Assembly: GCF_001417775.1 (NCBI RefSeq)
Contig: NZ_BBZJ01000012.1
Coordinates: 372,001-436,000 of the forward strand
DNA: 64,000 nucleotides
Direction of reading: 5' to 3'
DNA from: Streptomyces sp. TP-A0356
GTDB lineage: Bacteria; Actinomycetota; Actinomycetes; Streptomycetales; Streptomycetaceae
The notes under the pieces were generated by a model, which worked only from the letters and a program-made list of their open reading frames with translations, searched no databases and was not told the origin of the DNA. Made by a program: the position numbers and the translations under genes. Positions 1 through 9,196 of the stretch are shown here, one piece after another (position 1 is the stretch's first letter; each line of letters opens with the position of its first letter).

Positions 1-381
1 CGTCGGCTGCCGGAAGGTGCCCGTGGCCGCGGGCAGGGAGACCTGGGAGGGCCGCTGCGCGGTGCGGTCGACGAGGACGGCACAGGGGCCGTCGGCGGGG
101 TTGGCGAAGTGGATCACGCTGCCGGGTCCGACGCCCCACTGGTGGACACGACGGCCGTCGGCGTAGGTGCCGTTGGTGCTGTTCTCGTCCGCGAGCAGCC
201 AGTGACCGGCCTCGGCGCGCAGGACGGCGTGGTGCCAGGAGACCCGGGCGTCGTCCAGGACGATGTCGCTCGACGGGTCGCGTCCGACGCGGTAGTCACG
301 GCTCGGACTCATCACCGTGGAGCCCGTCTCGGTCTCCAGGACGAGGACGGGCGCGGTCAGGGCGACCGGCCGCTCTTCCAT
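1..381 (-). CDS. FHA-domain protein, N-terminal part (runs off the window)
   Basis: The reading frame starts at ATG 381-379 and continues past base 1, so only about 127 N-terminal residues are visible. They form a forkhead-associated phosphothreonine-binding domain: VGRDPSSDI at about residues 32-40, then the signature block SWHH, ENSTNGTY and DGRRV, with the Arg, Ser, His and Asn positions that contact phosphothreonine. FHA proteins act as docking partners of Ser/Thr kinases. In Streptomyces an N-terminal FHA domain is often followed by an ABC-type ATPase and membrane domain, but that part is outside the window and cannot be judged. FHA identity is secure; the full architecture is unknown. 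Confidence 0.85.
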   Translation of the reverse strand, partial: MEERPVALTAPVLVLETETGSTVMSPSRDYRVGRDPSSDIVLDDARVSWHHAVLRAEAGHWLLADENSTNGTYADGRRVHQWGVGPGSVIHFANPADGPCAVLVDRTAQRPSQVSLPAATGTFRQPT

Positions 382-442
382 GCCCTGAATTCTAGCTATT
401 CGTCCACATGTGCGCCTGATCGGCGACCGACCCCTCGGACGG

Positions 443-853
443 TCAGGCGGCCGGGGTGGAGAGTGCGTGCGCGAACCGCTGCATCCGCAGCGCGTCCACG
501 GACTCGGCGAGCAGTTCGTACTCGGTGGTGTCGTCGCTGATGGCGATGCGGACCAGTCGTCCGGCGGCCAACTCCTCGGCGACCCGCTCCTGTTGTCGGT
601 CGTCGCCACACCAGGCACGCAGCACGCTCGGCACGTCGGGGACCGTGTCGGCGACGGGAGCGATGGAGTTCGGCGGGAAGAGCGGGTTGTCGGGGTGCGG
701 GTCGAGCCGTTCGGCGATCCAGGAGGCACGGTCGCGCATCCACCACAGGGCGAGGGCGAGCGTGGGCGCGCGGTAGGTCCCTAAGGGCACGCCGACGCGT
801 TGACCTCCACATATGCCGTATGCCGTCACATGGCACAGGAATTCGTCGTGCAC
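443..853 (-). CDS. conserved-looking hypothetical protein, 136 aa
   Basis: I do not recognise a family. The frame stays open upstream to 943, but GTG 853-851 is chosen because GGGGGA sits 7 bases before it and the sequence becomes protein-like from there (IVHDEFLCHVTAYGICGG). The product is mixed alpha/beta in character, without signal peptide or membrane segment, and has an LALALWWMRDRASW stretch followed by an acidic, leucine-rich C-terminal half. Two cysteines near the N-terminus (C7 and C15 by this start) could bind metal, but this is only a guess. It lies leftward between the FHA gene and a 400-base non-coding gap. Confidence 0.6.
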   Translation of the reverse strand: MHDEFLCHVTAYGICGGQRVGVPLGTYRAPTLALALWWMRDRASWIAERLDPHPDNPLFPPNSIAPVADTVPDVPSVLRAWCGDDRQQERVAEELAAGRLVRIAISDDTTEYELLAESVDALRMQRFAHALSTPAA

Positions 854-1253
854 GATCGTCCCCCAGTGCGGTGCTCGGTGCCGGGCCGGCCCGTGGTGCC
901 TTGCGTACGCTCGCTGTGCACGTGGGCGACCCGGACGCGGCACGGGTGGCGCACTTCGTTCATGCCCGAATCACCCTGTCAGTCGAGTATCGCCACTACT
1001 GACACTCTGTCACCATGTGATTTCAGCCAGTCTCTTGGCATATTCACCAGCGCGCCCTGGCCGAAACGAGGTCGCGCCGGATGGCGGGGCCCTCTCGTGC
1101 GGCGCCCCGGCCGGGCGGCGTGGCGCTTACCCGGGAGGTAATCGACGCACCGGGCGCATGCGGGCATGGTGGCGGTGTCGGCTCCCGACGGGCACCACGC
1201 CCGGGATCCGGCTCCCGACCGACATCCCTGACCTCGCTGGAGGCTGCTCCGTC
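854..1253. other. intergenic gap, no gene recognised
   Basis: This 400-base stretch separates the leftward hypothetical gene from the rightward SnoaL-like gene and should contain both promoters. Open frames cross it, but none has a ribosome site and a protein-like composition. Around 966-1035 the base composition is less GC-rich than the surroundings, as expected of a promoter zone; I could not settle on a convincing -35/-10 pair. Confidence 0.5.
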
Positions 1254-1640
1254 ATGTCCGCAGACAACAACCGCTACGAGTCCGCCGTCGCCCGCTACTT
1301 CGAGGCGTGGAACACACCCGACCCACAGGCGTTGGCCACGGCGGTCGCCGCCGCCTGGACCGCGGACGGAAGCTACACCGATCCGCTCGCCGACGTCAGC
1401 GGGCACCAGCAGATCGCGGCCGTGATCACGGGCGCGCACGAGCAGTTCCCGGGCTTCTCCTTCCGGCTGTCGGGCGCGGTCGACGGGCACCACGACATCG
1501 CCCGGTTCGCCTGGGAGTTGGTGAGCGAGGCGGACGGCGCCGCACCCGTCGCCGGCTTCGACGTGATCGCCCTGGGCGAGGACGGGCGCATCCGCAGCGT
1601 CCACGGGTTCCTGGACCGGCTCCCGGCGGGCGCGGCCTGA
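1254..1640 (+). CDS. SnoaL-like / NTF2-fold protein, 128 aa
   Basis: The start is ATG 1254, preceded by GGAGG at 1239-1243. The protein has the alpha+beta cone pattern of the SnoaL/NTF2-like superfamily: an N-terminal helix ending in YFEAWNTPD, a WTADGSYTDPLA strand, a helix ending GAHEQFPGFSF, and paired strands with FAWELV and GFDVIAL near the C-terminus. Members include polyketide cyclases and isomerases, but most small ones in Streptomyces have no assigned reaction, and nothing nearby suggests a substrate. It is probably a single-gene transcript converging on the Clp gene. Family is clear, function is not. Confidence 0.8.
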   Translation: MSADNNRYESAVARYFEAWNTPDPQALATAVAAAWTADGSYTDPLADVSGHQQIAAVITGAHEQFPGFSFRLSGAVDGHHDIARFAWELVSEADGAAPVAGFDVIALGEDGRIRSVHGFLDRLPAGAA

Positions 1641-1708
1641 GACGGACCGAGCCGGGCCGGCCCGGGGGACGTTGCCGCGTGCCCTCCGAACCGACCCGGC
1701 GTACCGCC

Positions 1709-4303
1709 CTACTCGGGCTCGTCGAACTTCGCGTCCACGATGCCGCCCGAGTCCGGCTTGTCCTTGCGCTCCGTCGTTCCCTTCGTCTGCGTCGCTCCCT
1801 TGGCCTCCTTGGCCTCGGCCGCTCGCTTGGCCTCCAGCTCCGCCTGCTCCTCGGGGGTCTTCGCCTTGAGGCTCAGGGTCAGCTCGTCCTCCATGACATC
1901 GGCGATGACCGTGTCGCCCGGGCTGAGCGTGCCGTCCAGCAGCATGTTCGACAGCCGGTTGTCGAGTTCCATCTGGATGGTGCGGCGCAGCGGCCGGGCC
2001 CCGAACTCCGGTTGGTAACCACGGTCGGCCAGCCATTCCTTGGCCGGGTCGGTGACCTCCAGCTGGACGCCCTGCGCGTGCAGCCGGCGCCTCGTGCCCT
2101 CGAGGAGCAGGTCGACGATCCGCACCAGGTCCTCGCGGCCCAGGGAGTGGAAGATGATCACTTCGTCGATCCGGTTGAGGAACTCGGGGCGGAAGTGCGC
2201 GTGCAGCTCCGCCATCAGGTCGTCCCTGATCTCCTCGATGTCGCCGGTGTGGTCCAGGATGTGCTTCGAGGCGATGTTGCTGGTCATGATGAGGACGGTG
2301 TTGCGGAAGTCGACCGTGCGTCCCTGCGCGTCGGTCAGCCGTCCGTCGTCCAGGACCTGCAACAGCAGGTTGAACACGTCCGGGTGGGCCTTCTCCACCT
2401 CGTCGAACAGCACGACGCTGTACGGCTTGCGGCGCACCGCCTCGGTGAGCTGGCCGGCCTCCTCGTAGCCCACGTATCCGGGCGGGGAGCCGACGAGCCG
2501 GGAGACGGTGTGCTTCTCCTGGAACTCGCTCATGTCGAAGCGGATCATGCGGTCGGGGTCGCCGAAGAGCAGTTCCGCGAGCGCCTTGGCCAGTTCCGTC
2601 TTGCCGACGCCGGTGGGGCCGAGGAAGAGGAAGCTGCCGGTGGGCCGCTTGGGGTCGCCCATGCCGGCCCTGCCGCGGCGCACGGCCTGGGCCACCGCGG
2701 TGACCGCCTGGTCCTGACCGATGACCCGCTGGTGCAGCAGCTCCTCCAGCTTCATCAGCCGCTCGCGCTCGGTCTCGGTCAGCTGGGCGACCGGGATGCC
2801 GGTACGGGCGGAGAGCACCTCGGCGATGTCGTCGACGGTGACGACGGGGGTCGTCGGTACGCCGCCCTCGCTGATCTCCGAAAGCTGCTGCTCCGCCTCG
2901 GCTATCCGGCGCTTGATCTCACTCGCACGCTCGAAGTCCTCGGCATTGACCGCCTCGTCCTTCTCCCGGCGCAGCCGGTTCAGGTGCTCCTCCAGTTCCA
3001 CGATCTCGGTGTCGCTCACGGTGCGCAGTGCGACCCGGGCTCCGGCCTGGTCCATGAGGTCGATGGCCTTGTCGGGCAGGAACCGGTCGCTGATGTAGCG
3101 GTCGGAGAGGGAGGCCGCGGCGTCCAGCGCCTCGTCCGTGTAGCGGACTTGGTGGTGGGCCTCGTAGGAGTCACGCAGCCCGCGCAGGATCTCGATCGTC
3201 TCCTCGACGGTGGGTTCGGGCACCATGACCGGCTGGAAGCGGCGTTCGAGCGCCGCGTCCTTCTCGATGTGCTTGCGGTACTCGTCGAGAGTGGTCGCGC
3301 CGACGACACTCAGGTCGCCGCGCGCGAGCGCGGGCTTGAGGATGTTGCCGGCGTCCATGGAACCCTCGCCGGTGGCGCCCGCGCCGACGACCGTGTGCAG
3401 CTCGTCGATGAAGAGGATGATCCCCTTCTTGGACTCGGTGACCTCGTCGATGACCTTCTTCAGGCGTTCCTCGAACTGGCCCCGGTACTGGGACCCGGCG
3501 ACGAGGCCGGCCATGTCGAGCGCCACCACACGGCGGTCCTTCAGCACCTTGGGCACCTCGCCGGCGACGATGCGCTGCGCCAGACCCTCGACGATCGCGG
3601 TCTTGCCCACGCCCGGATCGCCGATGAGCACGGGGTTGTTCTTGGTCCGTCGGGAGAGGACCTCGACGGTCTGCTCGATCTCGCTCGCCCGCCCGACCAC
3701 GGGGTCGAGGCGGCCGCTGCGCGCCTCCTCGGTGAGGTCACGCCCGTACTCGTCGAGCGTCGGGGTCTCCGTTTGCGCGGCTGCCCCGCGCCCTGCCTTG
3801 CCGGCGCCGCTCAGCGCGCCCGGAGAGGCACCCTCGGCCTGGAGGGTCTGGGCGAGCGGCGAGCGCTGATCGTCGAGCAGCGCGGCGAGGATGTGCTCGG
3901 GGCCGATGTAGGAGGAACCAGCCGCCTGGGAGCGGGCGTGAGCGGCGAGCAGGGCGCGCTTGGCCGTGGGAGTCAGCGCGGGCTCCCCGGTGCCGGTTCC
4001 GGATGGCAGGGACCCCTCCAGGTCCCGGGCGAGCCGGTCCGGATCCGCTCCGGCCTGCTCCAGCACCTGGCGCGCGGCCGGCACCTGGGTGGCGGCCCAC
4101 AGCAGGTGCACGGCGTCGAGGTCGGATCCGTCCTCGGCCGCCCGGCTGCCCGCGGTGGCGAGCAGTTCGTTCGAGGAGTCACTGAGGAGACGTCCGATGG
4201 GGACGCGTTGCACGGCCGGCGGGGAGGTCGCCGGGCTCATGCCGAAGAAGCGATTGAAGAGTTCGGCGAACGGATCGCCGGACCCGAACGGCGAGATGCT
4301 CAC
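1709..4303 (-). CDS. Clp/Hsp100 double AAA+ ATPase (ClpB/ClpC-like), 864 aa
   Basis: This is a protein-remodelling ATPase with two AAA+ modules. A Clp N-domain covers roughly residues 35-160; the first Walker A (GDPGVGKT) is at 228-235 and Walker B (ILFIDE) near 296-301; the second Walker A (GPTGVGKT) is at 562-569 and its Walker B (VVLFDE) near 630-635. Between the modules is a short middle region with a UVR-like segment ([13 protein letters not shown]), as in ClpC, instead of the long ClpB M-domain. The loop after TSN (about 675-703) does not show the VGF/IGF/LGF tripeptide that ClpC and ClpA use to dock on ClpP. The tail is Lys/Glu-rich. GTG 4303 is preferred over an earlier GTG at 4330 because its upstream sequence holds GGGTGG. 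Confidence 0.9.
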   Translation of the reverse strand: MSISPFGSGDPFAELFNRFFGMSPATSPPAVQRVPIGRLLSDSSNELLATAGSRAAEDGSDLDAVHLLWAATQVPAARQVLEQAGADPDRLARDLEGSLPSGTGTGEPALTPTAKRALLAAHARSQAAGSSYIGPEHILAALLDDQRSPLAQTLQAEGASPGALSGAGKAGRGAAAQTETPTLDEYGRDLTEEARSGRLDPVVGRASEIEQTVEVLSRRTKNNPVLIGDPGVGKTAIVEGLAQRIVAGEVPKVLKDRRVVALDMAGLVAGSQYRGQFEERLKKVIDEVTESKKGIILFIDELHTVVGAGATGEGSMDAGNILKPALARGDLSVVGATTLDEYRKHIEKDAALERRFQPVMVPEPTVEETIEILRGLRDSYEAHHQVRYTDEALDAAASLSDRYISDRFLPDKAIDLMDQAGARVALRTVSDTEIVELEEHLNRLRREKDEAVNAEDFERASEIKRRIAEAEQQLSEISEGGVPTTPVVTVDDIAEVLSARTGIPVAQLTETERERLMKLEELLHQRVIGQDQAVTAVAQAVRRGRAGMGDPKRPTGSFLFLGPTGVGKTELAKALAELLFGDPDRMIRFDMSEFQEKHTVSRLVGSPPGYVGYEEAGQLTEAVRRKPYSVVLFDEVEKAHPDVFNLLLQVLDDGRLTDAQGRTVDFRNTVLIMTSNIASKHILDHTGDIEEIRDDLMAELHAHFRPEFLNRIDEVIIFHSLGREDLVRIVDLLLEGTRRRLHAQGVQLEVTDPAKEWLADRGYQPEFGARPLRRTIQMELDNRLSNMLLDGTLSPGDTVIADVMEDELTLSLKAKTPEEQAELEAKRAAEAKEAKGATQTKGTTERKDKPDSGGIVDAKFDEPE

Positions 4304-4427
4304 GATTGACCACCCGTCCGGCGGCGACACACGGCCGCATGCCGGCCGCCGTAGTCGTTTGCCCGTACTTGCCCAGTCTTCGCCACGTCGTCCGCCATCA
4401 CAACCGCAGGGCTCCGGTCACATCAGG

Positions 4428-4817
4428 GTGATTCGGGGGTGGCCTGCGGCGGGGTACCCGGAAGTCGGTCGACGGTTCGTGCCCGCTCGATTCGTCGCGT
4501 TCTTCGGGACGCGCGGCCTGGTCGAGGTCCGGGGCACGATCGACGGCCATCCCTTTCGGGGCTCGTTCACGGCGCTGGGCGACGGCACGCACGAACTCCC
4601 TGTGAAGGCGGACCTACGCAGGGCGATCGGCAAGGAGGCGGGCGACACGGTGAGCGCGCACCTGCACGAACGGCTGCCGGGCAGGAGGGGGCAGGCCGGG
4701 CCGGGGCCGACGAGCGGGAGAGGGACGGCGCGTGCGGGCAGGCGGCCGCCCGGAGGCGGGCGAGGGCCTCCGGGCGGTGCGGCGGGAGCACGCCCCGTCG
4801 GCCGGTCTACCGCTTGA
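4428..4817 (+). pseudogene. DUF1905-like fragment, probably degenerate
   Basis: From about 4482 to 4675 the plus strand encodes a recognisable DUF1905 core ([31 protein letters not shown], then a segment ending [13 protein letters not shown]). The normal N-terminal strand of the family is missing, no start codon has a ribosome site, and after the domain the frame turns into Arg/Gly/Pro-rich low-complexity sequence until TGA 4815-4817, which overlaps the end of the converging aldo/keto reductase. I read it as a remnant or frameshifted gene. A short functional protein starting at GTG 4428 is the alternative. Confidence 0.45.
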
Positions 4818-5796
4818 GGATCGCGTCGATCCGAGCGAGCTCCTCCGCGTCGAAGTCCAGCGTGCGGGTCGCCGCGACACTGTCCTCCAGCTGCTGCGGG
4901 CTGCTCGCGCCGACCAGGGCCGAGGTCACCCGGCCGCCGCGCAGCACCCAGGCCAGGGCCATCTGTGCCAGCGACTGGCCCCGGGACCTCGCGATGTCGT
5001 CGAGTGCGCGCAGCTGTCCCACCAGGTCCTCGGTGAGCGAGTCGGCGGTGAGGAACGGACTGTCGCTCGCCGCCCGTGAACCCTCCGGGATCCCGTCGAG
5101 GTAACGGGCCGTCAACAGGCCCTGCTCCAGCGGCGAGTAGGCGATGGAACCGACCTTGAGTTCGTCGAGCGTGTCCAGCAGCCCGTCCTCGGGACGGCGG
5201 TCGAGCATCGAGTAGCGCGGCTGGTGGATCAGCAGCGGGGTGCCCAGTTCACCGAGGATGCGGGCGGCCTCGCGGGTCTGCTCCGGCGAGTAGTTCGAGA
5301 CGCCGACGTAGAGCGCCTTGCCCTGCTGGACCGCCGAGTGCAGGGCGCCCATCGTCTCCTCCAGAGGAGTCTCGGGGTCCGGGCGGTGCGAGTAGAAGAT
5401 GTCGACGTAGTCCAGGCCCATCCGCTGCAGGCTCTGGTCGAGCGAGGACAGCAGGTACTTGCGCGAGCCCCATTCGCCGTACGGGCCCGGCCACATGAGG
5501 TAGCCGGCCTTGGTGGAGATGACCAGCTCGTCGCGGTAGGGCGCGAAGTCGGCCTTCAGGGCGTCACCGAGCGCGGACTCGGCGGCGCCGGGCGGCGGGC
5601 CGTAGTTGTTGGCCAGGTCGAAGTGCGTGACACCGAGGTCGAAGGCGCGGCGCAGGATCTGCCGCTGGGTCCCCACCGGGCGGTCGGGGCCGAAGTTGTG
5701 CCACAGGCCGAGCGACAGCGCGGGCAGCTTCAGGCCGCTGCGTCCGGTGCGGCGGTAGGGCATGGCCTCGTAGCGGGCGGGATCTGCCGTGTACAA
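4807..5796 (-). CDS. aldo/keto reductase, L-glyceraldehyde-3-phosphate reductase (YghZ/Gpr) type
   Basis: An NADPH-dependent (alpha/beta)8 reductase. It has the YghZ signature at its N-terminus ([20 protein letters not shown]), Asp60 and Tyr65 of the catalytic tetrad in HFDLANNY, Lys in STKAGY and His in YSHRPDP. Family members reduce L-glyceraldehyde 3-phosphate and methylglyoxal-type aldehydes. I place the start at TTG 5796: GGAG lies 6 bases upstream, and the product then begins [15 protein letters not shown], colinear with E. coli YghZ. The usual prediction would be ATG 5832, adding 12 residues. It is divergent from a LysR regulator, which may control it. Confidence 0.88.
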   Translation of the reverse strand: MYTADPARYEAMPYRRTGRSGLKLPALSLGLWHNFGPDRPVGTQRQILRRAFDLGVTHFDLANNYGPPPGAAESALGDALKADFAPYRDELVISTKAGYLMWPGPYGEWGSRKYLLSSLDQSLQRMGLDYVDIFYSHRPDPETPLEETMGALHSAVQQGKALYVGVSNYSPEQTREAARILGELGTPLLIHQPRYSMLDRRPEDGLLDTLDELKVGSIAYSPLEQGLLTARYLDGIPEGSRAASDSPFLTADSLTEDLVGQLRALDDIARSRGQSLAQMALAWVLRGGRVTSALVGASSPQQLEDSVAATRTLDFDAEELARIDAILKR

Positions 5797-5891
5797 CGTG
5801 CACTCCAGAAGACGTGTTTCCTGACGACTCATGCTTCGCGGTCCACTCTCGCCCGGCCGTCCGCCAGCGGTCCAACAGAGGAATCGGATGG

Positions 5892-5916
5892 GATTGAGCG
5901 TCTACGCTTCTCAATC
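5892..5916. promoter_or_regulatory. perfect palindrome GATTGAG-N11-CTCAATC abutting the LysR start codon
   Basis: Seven-base arms at 5892-5898 and 5910-5916 are perfect reverse complements separated by 11 bases, directly against the ATG at 5917. LysR-family operators are typically dyads with T-N11-A geometry in the divergent promoter region, which fits this position between the reductase and the regulator. No ribosome site precedes the ATG, and TACGCT at 5902-5907 is placed like a -10 box, so the mRNA may be leaderless. Confidence 0.65.
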
Positions 5917-6816
5917 ATGGAATTGCGCCATCTCCAGCACTTCGTCGCCGTCGCCGAGGACCGGCACTTCACCCGGGCGGCGGAACGGCTGACGGTCTCG
6001 CAGTCGGGCCTGTCCGCCTCGGTCCGTGCCCTGGAGCGGGAGCTGCGGGCCCCGCTGTTCGTGCGCACCACCCGCAGCGTCACGCTCACGGAGGCGGGCC
6101 GTGCCCTGCTGGTGGAGGCGGAGCGGATCCTGGCGCAGGTGCGGGCGGCCCGCGAGGCGGTGGCGGCCGTCCAGGGAGTGCTGCGCGGCACGCTGTCCCT
6201 GGGCACCGAGCAGTGCATCGCCGGGGTGGACGTGGCAAGGCTGCTCGCCGCCTTCCGGCGGCGGCACCCGCATGTGGAGATCCGGCTGCGGCAGGCGGGC
6301 TCGGGTGCGCTCGCCGAGGAGGTCGCGGCGGGCCGGCTGGACCTGGCGTTCGCGGTGCGGACCCGGGCGGACACCGAGCAGCTGCGGTCGGTCCCGCTGA
6401 CGAGCGAGCCGATGACCGTGCTGTGCCACCCGTCGCACCGGCTCGGGGGCGGCCGGCCGGTCACTCCCGAGGACCTGGGCGGCGAGGCCTTCGTCGACTT
6501 CCATCCCGACTGGGGGCCGCGCCGCACGACCGATGCGGCGTTCGCGCAGGCGGAGGTCCAGCGGACCGTCACGCTGGAGGTCAACGACGTGCACAGTCTG
6601 CTGGAACTGGTCCACGAGGGGCTCGGCATCGCCGTCGTCCCACGCCACTACGGACACAAACGGGAGGCGGCCTCCCTCGTCTCGCTCCCCGTCAGGGGCG
6701 CCCCCGCGTACGAGACGGTCGCCATGCTGCCGCCGCACCGGGCGACCAGCCCGGCGGCTCGGGCGTTGATGAGCCTTCTCACAGTGGGCGGGCAGGACGG
6801 GTCCCCGCAGGGCTGA
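5917..6816 (+). CDS. LysR-family transcriptional regulator, 299 aa
   Basis: The N-terminal winged helix-turn-helix is typical: MELRHLQHFVAVAEDRHFTR, then AAERLTVSQSGLSASVRALE, followed by the linker helix. Residues from about 92 form the two-lobed periplasmic-binding-like effector domain (GTLSLGTEQ, GRLDLAFAVR, GLGIAVVPRHY). It probably binds the palindrome at its own start codon and regulates itself and the divergent aldo/keto reductase; the effector is unknown. No Shine-Dalgarno sequence is visible. Length is normal for the family. Confidence 0.92.
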   Translation: MELRHLQHFVAVAEDRHFTRAAERLTVSQSGLSASVRALERELRAPLFVRTTRSVTLTEAGRALLVEAERILAQVRAAREAVAAVQGVLRGTLSLGTEQCIAGVDVARLLAAFRRRHPHVEIRLRQAGSGALAEEVAAGRLDLAFAVRTRADTEQLRSVPLTSEPMTVLCHPSHRLGGGRPVTPEDLGGEAFVDFHPDWGPRRTTDAAFAQAEVQRTVTLEVNDVHSLLELVHEGLGIAVVPRHYGHKREAASLVSLPVRGAPAYETVAMLPPHRATSPAARALMSLLTVGGQDGSPQG

Positions 6817-6893
6817 CCACCTGACCGGCGCCGCATCCTGGGAGGCGTGGAAATCGCCGGGCGCGCGCGGCCGCGATACGCGAGGGTGGACCC

Positions 6894-7409
6894 ATGCATG
6901 CAAAGGACATCCTCATCGACGCGTACGGTCGCATCCAGGAAGAGGTCCATGCCACCGTCGACGGCCTGGGTCCCGACGTCCTCCACGCCCGGCCCGCCGA
7001 GAACGCCAACTCCATCGCGTGGCTGATCTGGCATCTGACCCGGGTGCAGGACGACCACATCGCCGACGCCGCCGGCCTCGACCAGGTCTGGCTGTCACAG
7101 GGCTGGGAGAAGCGCTTCGGGCTCGATCTGCCCCGCCGGGACACCGGTTACGGGCACAGTCCGCAGAAGGTCGCCAAGGTGCGGGTGGAGTCGGCCGACC
7201 TGCTCACCGGGTACTACGACGCCGTGCACGAGCAGACGCTCGGGTTCCTGCGCGGGCTGACCGCCAAGGACTTCGAGCGCATCGTGGACGAGCGCTGGGA
7301 TCCGCCGGTCAGCCTGGGTGTACGGCTGGTCAGCGTCCTGTCCGACGATCTGCAGCACGTCGGACAGGCCGCCTATGTACGGGGGCTGCTTCAGAGCGCG
7401 GTCTCGTAG
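6894..7409 (+). CDS. DinB-like (DUF664) protein, 171 aa
   Basis: A four-helix-bundle protein of the DinB/DUF664 group, many actinobacterial members of which are mycothiol-dependent transferases. Candidate metal-binding histidines are in the helices [13 protein letters not shown] (about residues 42-54) and [14 protein letters not shown] near the C-terminus. ATG 6894 has GAGGGTGG about 4 bases upstream. The 3' end overlaps the converging adenosine deaminase by 19 bp (7391-7409). Thiol-transferase activity is an inference from the family. Confidence 0.83.
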   Translation: MHAKDILIDAYGRIQEEVHATVDGLGPDVLHARPAENANSIAWLIWHLTRVQDDHIADAAGLDQVWLSQGWEKRFGLDLPRRDTGYGHSPQKVAKVRVESADLLTGYYDAVHEQTLGFLRGLTAKDFERIVDERWDPPVSLGVRLVSVLSDDLQHVGQAAYVRGLLQSAVS

Positions 7410-8461
7410 CCGGGCAGGATCACGTCCCGGATGAGGGCGACCCGCTCGTCGAACGGGATGAACGCGCTCTTGACCGCGTTCACCGTGACCGTGCGCAGAT
7501 CCTCGACGCTCCAGCCCGCCTCCTCGACCAGCAGGGACATCTCGCGGGTCATCGTCGTGCCGGAGACCAGACGGTTGTCGGTGTTGAGGGTGATCCGGAA
7601 GCCCAGGTCCTTCAGCGCCGTGATCGGGTGCTCGGCGATCGAGGATGCGGCGCCCGTCTGGAGGTTGGACGTCGGGCACATCTCCAGCGCGACACGGCGG
7701 TCGCGCACCCAGCCGGCGAGCCGGCCGAGCTTGCCGTCGACGATGTCCTCGGTGATGCGCACGCCATGGCCGATGCGCTGGGCCCCGCAGACCTGGAGGG
7801 CCTGGTGGATGCTCGGCAGACCGTGCGCCTCGCCCGCGTGGATGGTGAACGGGACGCTCTCGCGGCGCAGGTACTCGAAGGCGGCCAGATGGTCGGCGGG
7901 CGGGAAGCCGTCCTCGGCGCCGGCGATGTCGAACCCGACCACGCCGGCGTCGCGGAACGCCACCGCGAGGTCGGCGATCTCCCGGCTGCGGTCGAACATG
8001 CGCATCCCGCACAGCAGGGTGCCCACCCGGACCGGAGTGCCGGCGGCCGCCGCCTTGGCCATGCCCGCGGCCAGTCCCTCCTGCACGGTCTCGACGACCT
8101 CGGGCAGGGTGAGGCCGCCCTTCAGCATCAGCTCGGGGGCGTAGCGCACCTCGCCGTAGACGACCCCGTCCTCGGCCAGGTCGAGGACGTACTCCTCGGC
8201 GGTGCGCAGCAGGCCCTCACGGTTCTGCATCACGGCGAGGGTGTGCTCGAAGGTGGCTATGTAGCGCACCAGGTCGCCGGAGTTGGCGGCCTCGTAGTAC
8301 CAGTCGGCGAGCGCCTGGGGATCGGTGGTGGGCAGGGTGTGGCCGACCGTCTCCGCGAGTTCCACGAGGGTGGCGGGACGCAGACCGCCGTCGAGGTGGT
8401 CGTGCAGCACGGCCTTGGGGAGGCGGCGGATGGTGTCGGTGTCGATGCGCGGGACGGTCAT
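7391..8461 (-). CDS. add: adenosine deaminase
   Basis: A metal-dependent purine salvage enzyme deaminating adenosine or deoxyadenosine to inosine. The zinc site is intact: His20 and His22 in LHDHLDGG, the HAGEAHG motif with the catalytic Glu, the GHG motif (RIGHGVR), and the Asp pair in TLNTDNR. CPTSN, also typical, precedes it. At 356 residues it has normal bacterial length. GAGGAACC lies upstream of ATG 8461. Streptomyces usually carry several add paralogues, so which one this is cannot be told. Confidence 0.93.
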   Translation of the reverse strand: MTVPRIDTDTIRRLPKAVLHDHLDGGLRPATLVELAETVGHTLPTTDPQALADWYYEAANSGDLVRYIATFEHTLAVMQNREGLLRTAEEYVLDLAEDGVVYGEVRYAPELMLKGGLTLPEVVETVQEGLAAGMAKAAAAGTPVRVGTLLCGMRMFDRSREIADLAVAFRDAGVVGFDIAGAEDGFPPADHLAAFEYLRRESVPFTIHAGEAHGLPSIHQALQVCGAQRIGHGVRITEDIVDGKLGRLAGWVRDRRVALEMCPTSNLQTGAASSIAEHPITALKDLGFRITLNTDNRLVSGTTMTREMSLLVEEAGWSVEDLRTVTVNAVKSAFIPFDERVALIRDVILPGYETAL

Positions 8462-8500
8462 GTGCGGTGGTTCCTCGGCGGGTGGTTCTCGGGGGGCAGG

Positions 8501-8893
8501 TCACTCGGCGGGCTGGAGCAGGTCCCAGCGGTTGCCGTACAGGTCCTGGAAGACGGCGACCGTGCCGTACGGCTCGTGCCGCGGTTCTTCCAGGAAGGTC
8601 ACGCCGGCCGTGGTCATGCGGACGTGGTCACGGGTGAAGTCGTCGGTGTGCAGGAAGAAGCCCACGCGTCCGCCGGTCTGGTCACCGACCCGGAGACGTT
8701 GGGAGTCGTCCTTGGCCCGGGCGAGCAGCAGCCCGGTGCCGTGGCCCGCGGTGCCGGGCTCGACGACGACCCAGCGGGAGCCGTCCGGCCGCGGCTCGTC
8801 GGCCGCGAGCCGGAACCCAAGGGCCTCGGTGTAGAAGCGGATCGCCTCGTCATAGTCGTCGACGACGAGGGTGACCAGGGCGATGCGTCTCAT
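8501..8893 (-). CDS. VOC/glyoxalase-superfamily protein, 130 aa
   Basis: One vicinal-oxygen-chelate domain built of two beta-alpha-beta-beta-beta modules. The first begins ALVTLVVDDYDEAIRFYTEALGF; the second includes GGRVGFFLHTDDF and ends FQDLYGNRWDLLQ. Such small proteins can be lyases, dioxygenases or resistance binding proteins. It has GGAAGG upstream of ATG 8893 and sits 39 bases from the deaminase in the same direction, so the two may share a transcript. The specific reaction cannot be inferred. Confidence 0.85.
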   Translation of the reverse strand: MRRIALVTLVVDDYDEAIRFYTEALGFRLAADEPRPDGSRWVVVEPGTAGHGTGLLLARAKDDSQRLRVGDQTGGRVGFFLHTDDFTRDHVRMTTAGVTFLEEPRHEPYGTVAVFQDLYGNRWDLLQPAE

Positions 8894-9196
8894 CGGGCCT
8901 TCCAGGAGGTTATACGTAACACGTTGCAGGTAGCGTACGGCATCCTGTCAAGTGGCCCGATCGGGGCCAGGCATGTGATCGGATCGCGGTGGAGGTCGAA
9001 GCCGCTCCGGGCGGGCGCAGCGCCCGCGCTGTGGGCGGGGGCCCGGCGGGGGCGCGCCCGCACCCGCGCTGTGGGCCCCGGCCCGGTGGGGGCGCACGCT
9101 CACCGCCCCGGGCCCCGGCCCGGTGTGCGAGGTCCTGGCCTGCTCACCCGCCCAGCGGAGGTGAGGCCCGCGCAGGACGCCCACTCGGCGCGCCGG
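8894..9196. other. intergenic gap with promoter of the VOC gene and a GC-rich repeat
   Basis: The right end of the VOC gene is followed by a less GC-rich patch around 8908-8950 (TTATACGTAACACG), a likely promoter region for the leftward VOC/add pair. From about 9000 the sequence becomes extremely GC-rich and holds a tandem repeat. No gene is supported here. Confidence 0.55.
9023..9102. repeat. imperfect 40-bp tandem repeat, two copies
   Basis: Copies 9023-9062 and 9063-9102 both begin CCCGCGCTGTGGGC and agree at about 33 of 40 positions; a further partial copy with GGCCCCGGCCCGGTG follows near 9113-9125. The repeat is non-coding, lies downstream of the M56 gene and is able to form GC-rich hairpins, so it may act as a transcript end. 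Confidence 0.6.

Noticed and set aside
1307..4309. 1000-codon open frame antisense to the Clp gene
   Set aside because: Shadow of codon bias on the other strand: Arg/Gly/Leu-rich, no ribosome site, no recognisable domain, while the minus strand encodes a full Hsp100.
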